A DNA stretch of 44,096 bases. Source: a virus. Under the pieces are notes generated by a model. The model made no database searches. It was given only the letters and a program-made list of their open reading frames with translations, and was not told where the DNA came from. The position numbers were made by a program, and so were the translations under genes. Positions 9,501 to 17,500 of this stretch are shown one piece after another; within the stretch, counting starts at the first letter, position 1; every line of letters begins with the position of its first letter. The stretch lies in IMG/VR virus record IMGVR_UViG_3300049739_000221, positions 1 through 44,096 of that record; one strand, 5' to 3'.

Positions 9501-12500
9501 TGGTGTGTATCTGATAGATTTAACGATGGGTATAGAGTTTCTGTATCTGTTAATGCCAGATCTGCAATAAGATCTCTATTTCTTGCAATCAAATATGCAG
9601 CATCGAGATTGGTGCCGTTAGTGTTGTTTGTAAGAACATCAGCATAGAGGAAAGATAAAGTTCTAATTGCTGACTCTACATTGGCGCAAGCAATTGTTCC
9701 TCCATCTGTAGCAGTTGTGGTTATTACCGTGTCATCAAAATATCTTGGTATCGATGAATATACTGGAGTATATACATCTTCTCCTGGAGTTCTATTACCA
9801 ATTCTCCAGTTAGACATAGCAAAGATTGCTAACTGTGTAGTATATTCTACTGCACGAACAGTTTGAATAATTTCATTCTCAACATAATCAATTTTAGCTC
9901 CAACAATATATTTTTTGGCAGCTTCAATCATATTATGGTTAGAACCAAATTCAAGGTCCCTGATTAAAGCATTGAGGAAGTGAGCAACGTCTTGCTTACA
10001 TTGAGTATCATCTACAGGAATACTGAAACTTGGATATACTTTTTGTCCATTAGCACAGCTAAGAAGAATATCTGCAAGTTTAACGGTAGCATCATCAGTA
10101 ATATTATTAATTGGATTTGCTACAGTAACAGTAGCAACACCAGTAACAATGTTATCGTATACAAAATTACTAATAGAATATGTGCTTCCACCGAATTCTA
10201 CTGTTCCTCCACTCACATATGTGTGGGTATCAGTAGTAGCTCCTAAGTAAATATCAAACGTAGAACCACCTACTTTAATAGCACCTGTTGCTGCTCTTAC
10301 AAAGGTATGTGCAGACTGTGGAAGATGCTTAATAGAATTTGCAGTTGATCCTTGGAAACTATGGATAGACTGTGGTTCGTGCTTAATAGCACCTAAAGTG
10401 GCGCTTACAAACGTATGTGGATATTGCTGACCTACAGGCGATGCACCAACATTAAAAGTGAAAGTGCCATCTTGACGATCAATACCATTACTAGATGCGC
10501 TTACAAACGTGTGTGTGCCTTCGTAACTAGAAGCTCCAATATTGACACGGAATTTCTCAGAATCAACTACTGTAATTAACAACCAACGATTAGATGGATA
10601 ATCATACGAAGGACGAGGATATGATTTCTGAACAGTATTACCGTCAAGATCACATGTAAAGACTAATGATCCATCTTCGATCTTAATAAAATCTCCAGTC
10701 GTAAAACCGTGAGATGGAACTGTGATTACTGTATCACCTGTAACTGCATCGTAGTCAACATCTGTTGCTGTATGCTGAGTTGTTCCCACAGCAGTAATAG
10801 CAATAGACTTACCACTGAATGGATCACTGTCACGAGGATATGATTGGTTTGATTGATTGTTATCAGAATCACATGTAAACGTAAGTGATTCGTCTGCAAG
10901 AACAATACTACGTCCAACTCCAAGACCATGCTGACCAACAGTGACAACCATGTCACCAGTTGCTGGATCGTAAGTGGCATTCGTTGGAGTGAATGTTACG
11001 TTAGGACCAGAAACACCAACATACAACGTGATGGTAGTATCGCTAGTATCCGTAATAGGAATAGATCTTCCAGCAAATGGATCGATTCCTGGACGTGGGT
11101 ATGTCTTGGCGGTATCAAAACCATCCATCTGACATGTGAATGAAATAGAATTGTCGTCAATAACAACACCTTCTCCAATACTCAATCCATGAGTTCCAAT
11201 GGTGAGAACCATGTCACCCGTAGCTGGATTATAAGTTGCATTGGATGGAGTATATTGTTGATCTGGCCCAGAAGCACCTACATTTACAGTAAATGTATTT
11301 GTTGTGCTTGCCGTGATAGGTAGAGTTTTTCCACTTGAATAATGATGAGATTGTGGAGCACTATGCTCAGTCAGGTTGCCATCCATGGCACAAGTGAACA
11401 CAACCGAATCATCATCGATTCTGACACCATCACCCAAACCAAGACCATGATTAGCAACAGTAAATACTGAATCTCCTGTAGCAGGATTATAACTTACATC
11501 TGTAGGAGTAAATTGACTTGATGCAGTTCCTGCAATATTATAGACAGAGTAGTAGGATTTTTTGAACTCGTCGTTGATTCTTCCAACAACTTCATCAGAA
11601 ATAAAGTCTCTATTATTTCTAATGAATGTTACAGCATCTTGGAACCTTCTATCAACTGGAGTTGCTAGAGGGAATGTGTTTGGCGAGTTGAGAAGCGATA
11701 GAGTAACACTTCTTGTCGCAGACTTAACAGTAGCAAACTGACCAGGATCAAAATCATTATTACTGTTTAATCCGAAAGAAGCATCAACTTTTTTGGGAAT
11801 AACAAAACGTCTTGCACGACCATCAGGATCTTCAATAACCTTATAGATTCTTTGATAACCATTCAAGAATGAAAGATCAGGAGAGACTGTGGGAAGACCT
11901 TCAATTAAAATTTCTTCTCCTTCTTTAAAGTCGTGAGTATTTTCTCTACCGACAAGTGCGTTTGTATAGAATACAATTCCACCTAAATCTTCTGCATCTC
12001 CAAATACTTCATTTTGGAAACCATCATTAAAAGTTCCCTGTAGAGTAAAATCAAGTCTAGAAATAGGAAGTGGGGTATCAAAATCTTCCGTAGTATAAAC
12101 TACTTCACCCTCAGCACGGATTGAATTGATACTGGTAGAATCGAATGCACCTTCGTTTACAGATGCAGCGTAAATATCAATGGTTCCTGATAATTCTTCT
12201 CTCCACCCAACAGAACCTAGAATGGGAGCAAGAGTTACATAGTAAGCAGGAGCATCGTCATCATCAATTTGCAGAACTTCATAGAAACCATTTCCTACAA
12301 GAGCATTCGTTGTTCCATCAAGATATACGTATCCACCTGGAACGATGTTACTGAGAACAGGATTAGTAGACATCACAATTGTGTTGTCTAGAGCATTTGC
12401 TCTGGTTGTTCCTGATGAAGTATCTAGAGATACTCCTTGAGTTCCATTAATTAGATATTTAAAACCTTCACCAGATAGGAACGAACCACTAGTAATAACA

Positions 12501-13987
12501 ATGTCAAGTTTACCATTTCGGTATGCATTATTTCCAGTAAGGTCATCAAACCTAACATTAGAAATATCGCCTCTAGCGCCAGTGTTAACACCAACCGCTT
12601 CTAGTCCACTAGCGAGTTGAGCAAGACCGCTATTATTTTGAAAATTAATTTGGAATTTTGAAGGTCCGAATACTTGATGACCAGTCGGGAAGTTTACTCC
12701 AAAATCTCCATTAGCTTCTTTGTCGATAAGAATTCTTTGCTTATCGTCAAACACCATGGCAAAGTCCCATGTTGCAACGGAGTCTCCGTTAGCATCAACT
12801 TTATCTCTATAAGTTACGCCAGTAACATAGTTCTTATCACCAAACTTAAAGATGTGCTTACCAGGATTATTAGGTCTGATAATTACAAGACGAAGGTTAT
12901 CACCAACAACTGATGCATCAGGTGGAAGAGAAATGGGGTTGTCTTCTACATAGTCGCCACCAGAAACAATCAGTGTTTCTTTAACGCCAACAGTTTCCCA
13001 TGCAAGTTGCGCTGCCCTTTTAACTGTTCTAACTGGATTAACTGCTGAACGACCATCGTTCAGGTCAGAACCAATTTGAGACGAAACATAAATTCTGCCA
13101 CCAACGTCATTGGTTGCCAGATTGAGAACGTATTCCGTGGTAGCAATTTTATCTGATCTATCACCAAGCAAAGGTGTAATAGATCTTGGGAAGACACCTG
13201 CTTCCCCAGTTTCATTATATCCAAACTCGGTAGCATCAACTACACGGAAACCAATGTGCTTTAATTGAACTTCGCCATTGAGCACAATTCCATCAAGATG
13301 CTCAGGAGCAAAGTCGCCTGTCTGACCAGCATTTATTGCCTGGTATACATTTGAACCAAAATATCTATAAGAATCTTTTTGAACAATAACATTAGCGGAC
13401 CAAATGGTTCCAGTATTGTTCATGTAGTTCTTCAGGTTTGGACCCCTGAAGTTAGCATCTGGAGTAACGAAGTTATCGATATCCAGGTTAAGAATTCTTG
13501 CCGTATCAGAAATGATAGACGTAGAAGTTCTAATGGCACCGTTGATGTCTAGTTCAAAATCAACAGTATCTAGAAATGCTTCAGCAGTAGCACCAGCACC
13601 ATTACCACCAGTAATAGTTACAGTAGGCGGCTCGCTATATCCTTTACCAGGATTGTTAATAGCAATACTGGAAACTCTACCATTGAAGATAAAGGAAGAA
13701 GCAAGTGCTTGAATAGCACCTTCGACCCCAGCAGGAGGAGGAGAAACTGTAACAGTTGGTCTTAAAGTGTATCCAGAACCTCCTGTTAATACATCAATAT
13801 TGTTGACTCTTTGTCCAGTCCTATTGATACCTACACGAGGTAACTTCTCTTCTGAATCCAGAAGAGCCCTGATAACTTCTTTTTCGTCTACACCGACACC
13901 AGACTTAATAGCAAATTCTGCCGTGCCGATAATCTGAGGTTTGGACGCCTTAATAAACTCCTTGTCGGAATTAATGTTAAAACTCAT
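3503..13987 (-). CDS. Giant modular virion protein (3494 aa), candidate tail fibre/peripheral baseplate fibre
   Basis: 3494 aa without membrane segments. Modules seen, approximate residues: two G-x-GY-x-x-PTVT units (65-130); a 'VYQAINAGQTG..APEH' unit (214-235); a pectate-lyase-like beta-helix opening GGRIYVSSQIGSDLNDGRS (294 on); four tandem repeats of about 80 residues with YNPATGD...HGL...FTC..DG...YPR (824-1152) plus a diverged fifth (about 1570-1665); three short HTFV-x-A repeats (1160-1230); two helical units with LIRDL and GxN (about 1330 and 1500); more GSGYT units (about 2270-2310); KIPTQKAVRDFI (about 2130); two LDADxLDxKQGxxYQNA fibre-shaft motifs (about 2674 and 2822); and a C-terminal end VVVIPNGSSWSVV. 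Function is inferred from fibre-like motifs and position. SD GGAG and a CTAAATAA late element precede it in the 44-base gap. Confidence 0.8.
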   Translation of the reverse strand: MSFNINSDKEFIKASKPQIIGTAEFAIKSGVGVDEKEVIRALLDSEEKLPRVGINRTGQRVNNIDVLTGGSGYTLRPTVTVSPPPAGVEGAIQALASSFIFNGRVSSIAINNPGKGYSEPPTVTITGGNGAGATAEAFLDTVDFELDINGAIRTSTSIISDTARILNLDIDNFVTPDANFRGPNLKNYMNNTGTIWSANVIVQKDSYRYFGSNVYQAINAGQTGDFAPEHLDGIVLNGEVQLKHIGFRVVDATEFGYNETGEAGVFPRSITPLLGDRSDKIATTEYVLNLATNDVGGRIYVSSQIGSDLNDGRSAVNPVRTVKRAAQLAWETVGVKETLIVSGGDYVEDNPISLPPDASVVGDNLRLVIIRPNNPGKHIFKFGDKNYVTGVTYRDKVDANGDSVATWDFAMVFDDKQRILIDKEANGDFGVNFPTGHQVFGPSKFQINFQNNSGLAQLASGLEAVGVNTGARGDISNVRFDDLTGNNAYRNGKLDIVITSGSFLSGEGFKYLINGTQGVSLDTSSGTTRANALDNTIVMSTNPVLSNIVPGGYVYLDGTTNALVGNGFYEVLQIDDDDAPAYYVTLAPILGSVGWREELSGTIDIYAASVNEGAFDSTSINSIRAEGEVVYTTEDFDTPLPISRLDFTLQGTFNDGFQNEVFGDAEDLGGIVFYTNALVGRENTHDFKEGEEILIEGLPTVSPDLSFLNGYQRIYKVIEDPDGRARRFVIPKKVDASFGLNSNNDFDPGQFATVKSATRSVTLSLLNSPNTFPLATPVDRRFQDAVTFIRNNRDFISDEVVGRINDEFKKSYYSVYNIAGTASSQFTPTDVSYNPATGDSVFTVANHGLGLGDGVRIDDDSVVFTCAMDGNLTEHSAPQSHHYSSGKTLPITASTTNTFTVNVGASGPDQQYTPSNATYNPATGDMVLTIGTHGLSIGEGVVIDDNSISFTCQMDGFDTAKTYPRPGIDPFAGRSIPITDTSDTTITLYVGVSGPNVTFTPTNATYDPATGDMVVTVGQHGLGVGRSIVLADESLTFTCDSDNNQSNQSYPRDSDPFSGKSIAITAVGTTQHTATDVDYDAVTGDTVITVPSHGFTTGDFIKIEDGSLVFTCDLDGNTVQKSYPRPSYDYPSNRWLLITVVDSEKFRVNIGASSYEGTHTFVSASSNGIDRQDGTFTFNVGASPVGQQYPHTFVSATLGAIKHEPQSIHSFQGSTANSIKHLPQSAHTFVRAATGAIKVGGSTFDIYLGATTDTHTYVSGGTVEFGGSTYSISNFVYDNIVTGVATVTVANPINNITDDATVKLADILLSCANGQKVYPSFSIPVDDTQCKQDVAHFLNALIRDLEFGSNHNMIEAAKKYIVGAKIDYVENEIIQTVRAVEYTTQLAIFAMSNWRIGNRTPGEDVYTPVYSSIPRYFDDTVITTTATDGGTIACANVESAIRTLSFLYADVLTNNTNGTNLDAAYLIARNRDLIADLALTDTETLYPSLNLSDTHQRKCRRDISLILGGLIRDLSLGGNSGIVSGAELYYTGAALTGIDASQLEETRYAYTRVAEYTKSAMRNWSSSTLSEVVEVTPTTAVYTPASGVVVIQIPTPSTIPDLNDRIAFKEGALTFTCSGGTHASPTPTDRNYGNSLAILNINNIGGGILELTVNVGDPGTGNVPHTFDSALADGTIIIYNPIDTSNSGIPKTEDWNILLYPTTPLCSNVATAIDTAFALFDGILEYADDDQSATAIQPGATAIDTGTLYDTTNIITYPDSFIYDADNQRVAVRGDYDDYPIIEASPYTQNASVISFLGGGGAEVDGNKVKQPNCPFPGLELDGTASFPNQGKSMVAAAFTIVSFGGTGYRVVNDGYTQLVSVFVIFCADGVLAESGGYCSITNSATNFGQFALRAIGFREEPYIFDAGYFSSGSYIRAIVTNVSQTPTGRTILTIENLGREPLEHYILKIDGLRNVDEDTEFFVEEITQVGAGPPFTATCIFDDGSGSPVEMVDIATGATINAANLSGRTVNLHRPSIVNSSSHTWEFAGSGTNYLALPENGGTKIEANEQVSEFYGRVYVSGTDELGDFKVGTFAKIENRTGAITFTGTVTISEVEFLKLKGGDVVVTGFDDSNTLGGASSSDSKIPTQKAVRDFITNNLGAYIQKEYSTNSVPRALVELTDSGKISLDQIPALRPFEVFTVSNLSERLDIEGALAGDIAIQQDNNTSFILNNDNDSLFLGFAVDPTLTFTINDIFEGSISQGQIQSTEYRQGVMYQIVITDPGSGYTIPPTLTISGGNPGLGAIGASASCTIANGQVVTVSIDEFNGYVGGFGYTTQPTVTFTAPPAGGTQTTGLALIESRLYGNIVNAIKITDTDQIESSDLPAETVNLTRTINTSAGDSNNWVSLSTSTVDARDITGGPIATDLLATNSTAANSYTFLRGDQSYALAVQSLKSPEERYFAKLTVPAQSGSINMVFATNQNALQGHLIVDSVLGIPSETIIQSVTTESGLTTIGFAQEKALTSTIPAGTIIEFRRATSPIRFDSTFTEGNFIEEIIIADGGNGFTNGEYFNQNVVGGNGQGLKATYIVENNQVVDVLITSGGSNYTQDFSTNLAPTVLGSGTGLDLRCKRSTINRQYANVTVDIDRVQEGSVDPEYGTVGVARFDKAQFFINVGGEGSIRLKTAANSIDSGLDADLLDGKQGSFYQNAGSLTSGTLDSDRLAGSYNINITGQSQNTIRLLSGINNPSSNPSPNTFSTGIISDTKNNNADQLVDGGTKHMVLTLRSGPDATYGGIRQLAFTDNDNMWLRGSGTGVATFGTWAKIWTSENDGIDTGLDADRLDNKQGTWYQNALNINYGTVSANRLPTFQAATSFRNTLKVKSFNGDPKYNIYVSGRILSTLPTPNPFTPGNAVKVYNANSQAIGDLEIDNLIINDDTSDNFNDYTIIQARLISGGFTGALTIGTASNRVEFQDFTIADDNNIDIAILESDGGTANLRLGRTDGNASNPGIYFSSSQLAANYNSSIVATGGTGVDGSGTLNVQVVDSDGFTVKGNIIWNEGNVAFNDTNIVTTYDGLGLPTLRSAVMRDGSGDFSANQITVKAGFDGIVGASSLNVLKSGDTMTGTLDITGAGSGLSVQGITGLTGDVTMDNDLTIGTNVLFVDESEEEVGIGTLVPSDKLSVVGGSFSIASGSGSNSIGTTNGFGIVYDTTNGVAYQISKSNSGNTSITWGTSESGTTSNKLTLDPSGDLYPLLSTQDLGLNATNNRWRNAYIKDVYAKSSLSIQDASANAGAPAYFLGASGFRNFRIGNQLLENNAFEITASTQDGGQSWNATPALFIQGSTNRVAINTKNFSGTDTSESTPVSRNYQLNIQGDLNFNGQLFQNNEEFVTSRWTLNKTTNNIWRLSKVGVGKSDPVYTLETAPLVVSGSQVNDGSVNVGGSTFSSGVNTSVVYANADPQYIDTYGVFKTNRNSVNENITVPSATNAMSAGPLTINNGVVVVIPNGSSWSVV
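3553..3560 (-). promoter_or_regulatory. Late promoter element TATAAATA
   Basis: A perfect match to the T4-type late -10 consensus on the minus strand, inside the last codons of the 3494-aa gene and 53 bases upstream of the first glycine-rich paralogue. Its position before a likely separately required product supports a real promoter. Confidence 0.5.
8985..9270 (-). repeat. Diverged fifth copy of the FTC/YNPATG protein repeat
   Basis: Encodes TPTTAVYTPASGVVVIQIP, then GALTFTCSGG and, later, ELTVNVGDPG. It matches the order of motifs in the tandem array at 10530-11517 but lacks the HGL and YPR segments. It is separated from the array by about 1.3 kb of helical and other modules, which suggests module shuffling within the gene. 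Confidence 0.6.
10530..11517 (-). repeat. Four tandem ~80-residue FTC/YNPATG protein repeats within the 3494-aa gene
   Basis: Each unit runs T-P-T/S-x-A-x-Y-N/D-P-A-T-G-D, then a beta segment with H-G-L/F, then D-x-S-x-x-F-T-C-x-x-D, then (in three units) YPR and an acidic segment, and ends V-x-V-G-x-S-G-P. Units begin at about nt 11517, 11260, 11008 and 10765. Each has one conserved Cys and one conserved His. DNA identity between units is partial, so the array is old or under diversifying change. Confidence 0.85.
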
Positions 13988-14021
13988 GTTCTACTGAGCT
14001 CCGCCTGCAATTTCTCCTACC

Positions 14022-14029
14022 TTATTTAG
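14022..14029 (-). promoter_or_regulatory. Candidate late promoter element CTAAATAA
   Basis: Minus strand GCTAAATAAGG lies in the 44-base gap upstream of the 3494-aa gene, 35 bases before its ATG. The same CTAAATAAGG string recurs upstream of the 2757-aa gene at 26849-26858. The repeated string in two of the few intergenic gaps supports a regulatory role. Confidence 0.5.
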
Positions 14030-14031
14030 CA

Positions 14032-14541
14032 TCATTGGAACTCAATATTTACTACCTTAGCATATACAACCCATTTAATTCCAAGGGTTGTTCCAGCTCT
14101 TGTTGTAGAATAACTAAATCTATTTGATCCACCACCAACAAAAGGAATAATATTCCATGTCTGACCAGAAGGAATATTATCTTTAATGACAGTTGTCATA
14201 CTAGACAATACTGTGGAAACTCCGCCAAAATCTGTTTGTGCGGACGATTCTAATTTGGCATGATAAACTGCTGTGCCAACTTCATTCACTGCAAGAATTG
14301 TCGCAGTGATGAAACTCACACTATTACCTGGAAGAATAATTTGAGATCCTGTGTCATCAAGTGCCAGAATTGAAGTATTCAATCCTCTAAGAATATAGTA
14401 AGAAGCAAAACTATCATCATAGTTTCTATTCTTAATTTCTAAAGAATTGATATCTTTTGCATTACGAAAATTATCAACAACGGTTGTCTGATCAACAGAA
14501 AACCCATGCTTAGAATCAAATTCTTGGATGTTAGATGCCAT
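14032..14541 (-). CDS. Small virion structural/fibre-associated protein (169 aa)
   Basis: 169 aa, soluble. The N-terminus carries DSKHGFSVDQTTVVDNFRNA and DINSLEIKN, an opening I recognise from small structural proteins of marine cyano- and pelagiphages. The second half has STVLSSMTTVIKDNIPSGQ, then FSYSTTRAGTTLGIKWVVYA, a beta-rich pattern seen in short fibre or tip domains. It starts 1 base after the stop of the 1278-aa gene, so the two are probably translated together. The precise function is not known; a tip or accessory subunit for the neighbouring fibre proteins is the most economical reading. Confidence 0.75.
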   Translation of the reverse strand: MASNIQEFDSKHGFSVDQTTVVDNFRNAKDINSLEIKNRNYDDSFASYYILRGLNTSILALDDTGSQIILPGNSVSFITATILAVNEVGTAVYHAKLESSAQTDFGGVSTVLSSMTTVIKDNIPSGQTWNIIPFVGGGSNRFSYSTTRAGTTLGIKWVVYAKVVNIEFQ

Positions 14542-14542
14542 T

Positions 14543-17500
14543 TTACTTTACGATTTGAGAGACTACAGTGAACTTAATGGTGTCATTGGTAGAATGATCA
14601 CTTGTTAATGTTAAAGAAATTCTAGCGTTGCCTTCAATGTCAAAGTCAAATTCTGCAGTGGCACCGTCTTCGTTGGAGTTTAAACTTCCATATTCATTAT
14701 AGAAAATGTCTGTGCCATTATCAATGACACTAAACTCCATCATAGAAGATTTAGCAGACAAAGCATTCTCCATAAACACAAGAACTTTACATCCTTTATG
14801 ATCTGTTTTATTGTATAAAAGAGCAGAACCATTTTCTGAAGTTCCTTTTACAAGATCAAACGTAGATGTAAGAACTTTGTAATCTTTAATTTCAAATTCA
14901 GTTAGATCATTATTTAATATTTTTAGGTTTTCTTCATTGCCAGTTCCGAATGCAGTATTATAAAAAATATCTCCAGTATCTTCAATAGTGAGAATAGGAT
15001 CAACTGTCAGACCACCAGACATACCAAACTGTAGGTATTGTCTAGTATTGTAAATAAATGTTCTATCAGATACTGTATTATCTAGAACAAACTCATTGTT
15101 ATCAACGGTTAGTCGAGTGAACTCAAGAGCAAGACTTGTATTATTGATTGATGTAATGGTATCAATATTAGTCAAGTCTAAAGATGCAGTGCTAAGTTGC
15201 ATCGTGTTGGTGTTATCATTATAGAAGTAGAGAATGTTCTCGTTAGCACCAGGAGAAGTCTCAGGAATAATGTAAGTATTTTGATCAACGTCCTTGACTC
15301 CACCAAGAGAACCCCAGTTACCATTATCATCGTAACCTTCAAATTGACTTGAAGATGTGTTAAATCTAACAGATCCAGTTGCTGGTGCTCCTCTCTCGTC
15401 ATTATTTCCAACAGGAAGAACTAATGTGCTAGTTGCATCAACAATAACTTTCTTACCAGCATTTGGTTGAAGTTTTAAGTCATTGATGTCTGTTGAAATG
15501 ACGTTATTACGAAGACGCAAATCTCCACTAATAGTAAGATATGTGTCACCAAACGGATCAATCTGGACCTCATTAATTTCTTGGAATAGGAGGTTTGATA
15601 CAGCAGTTGTGGAATATGTAAGTTCTGATGTATTATTTGGAAGTGCTCCAGAAGTATGCGTTGGAGCGTTTCCATCAGTAGCAGTAACACCAGCAACAGT
15701 TACTTCGTAAATATTGTTTCTATGCTTTAGATAAGAACCCAGAGATACAGGTGTGTTAGAGGTCCATTCTGTATATACTGGAGCAGATGTATTGAGAGAT
15801 GCAATCTGCTTTAATTCTTCAAACTTAAATTTCGTTGGAGTAATTTTTAAAGTATTACTATTGCCGTTATAGAAGTAGAAAGTATCGTCGTTTGCTCCTA
15901 CACTTTCTTCTGCAGTTACATATGTATTACCATCAAGGTCTCTAATGCCACCAAGAGAAGACCATGATGAAGTTGCAGAACTGTAACCTTCATACTGAGT
16001 AGTCTGGGTGTTATATCTGATAGCACCATTTTCTACAATTCCTACTCCAGGTCTTGCTCCAGTATTTCCAGCAGGAATAATAAGAGCAGTAACTGCATCA
16101 ACCTTAACAACTCTGTTGGGAGCAGGAGTCAACGTTACATCATTAGTTCCTGTGGTGAAAATATTAGCATTTTCAATCTTAAGGATATCAGATGAGTTGA
16201 TAGTCCCCGTAGTTTTAATAGTTCCTGTAGTTGTGAGATCTCCAGTATCTGTAGTAACTTCCAACAATGCAATAGCATTTTCTGAAGGAGGAACAAAAGA
16301 TATTTTTTGTCCTTTAATGTTTACTGGACTTGTGAGACCAGTAGACTGCAGTAGCAAACCACCAGGAGAAGTAATAGTATTTGTATTTACTTCTACTGAT
16401 GCAGTAAAATTATTTGCAAATACATCAGTAGAATTTACTGTCGTGATATCTGCAGTTTCTGTGGCAACTGAAATAGCATTAACATTACCAGAACTTACAT
16501 CTAAAGTAATATTGTCTGTTGAAACAATAGAAGTTACTAAAATGTTTAGTCCAGAACCAAACGTTTTTGGATTGTTTGTATCAATAGTGATCTGACCAGT
16601 AGTGGCATCAGCACCTGCCATATTTGGATGCTGAGCACAATAATAATAAAGTGTAGGAGTAGCATCTGTTGGTTGAATAGTAGTATAGTCATTTTCATAT
16701 ACTACCTCTGCACCATCATATTCAACACCTTTGATCAAGATTGGCGATGTTCCACTTGCTGTAGCAGCGTCACTTAAAGTAATTATATTTCCATTAATTG
16801 ATACTACAGTAGTTGCTGGTGCTACATCTCCAGTATCAGTAATCGCTCCGCCCTCTCCTCTTTCTACTGTCATTCCAGGCAAAACACTGGAAGCATCTGT
16901 AAGTGTTACTGTAGATACTCCCTCAGTAAGAGTTACATTGTCCTCAATAGTATTATGAGTTCCTAGTGGGTGAATAGAGAATCTAAATGGATGACTTCCA
17001 GCAGCAGAGTAATCAAATTTGTATGTATTTTTAACAAACAAAGATAAATTTGGATATCTAGTAGGAACACCATCACCAGTATCAATCGTATACCTGTTTA
17101 CATTTTCAGTGGTGTCTATTGTAAGACCACCAATAGTGTCATCTCCAGAAAGAGAATCAGTTCCACCAACAGAGAAAGTTACTAGTGTAATTGATCCTCC
17201 AGATGTTACTACTTCTTCTGCTACTGCAGCAATTGTAGTTGGTGCTCCACCAAAGGGATCTGCTCTACTGAAGTTATATGAAGTTCCTGAAACAAAAGTT
17301 CCAGCTGGAACAGCAGTTGTAAAGGTTGCCTTAATCAGACCTTCAATATCTACAATATATTCAATTGGATTTGTTAGGTCTAAATTAAATACAGTTAAAT
17401 TGTCATCAATACTATATCCTTCGCCTTCTTGATTAACAGAAACATTAGTTACAACACCTAGTTTATCGATAGTATAAGAATACCCAGTTCCTGTTCCCCA

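Noticed and set aside
10270-11517. CRISPR-like array
   Set aside because: The periodicity is about 250 bases, repeats are protein-coding in frame and imperfect; no short palindromic repeats or cas genes.
16008-16595. 195-codon plus-strand open frame
   Set aside because: Antisense to the well-supported 1278-aa gene. The product is a low-complexity Val/Ser/Thr/Ile sequence without motifs.
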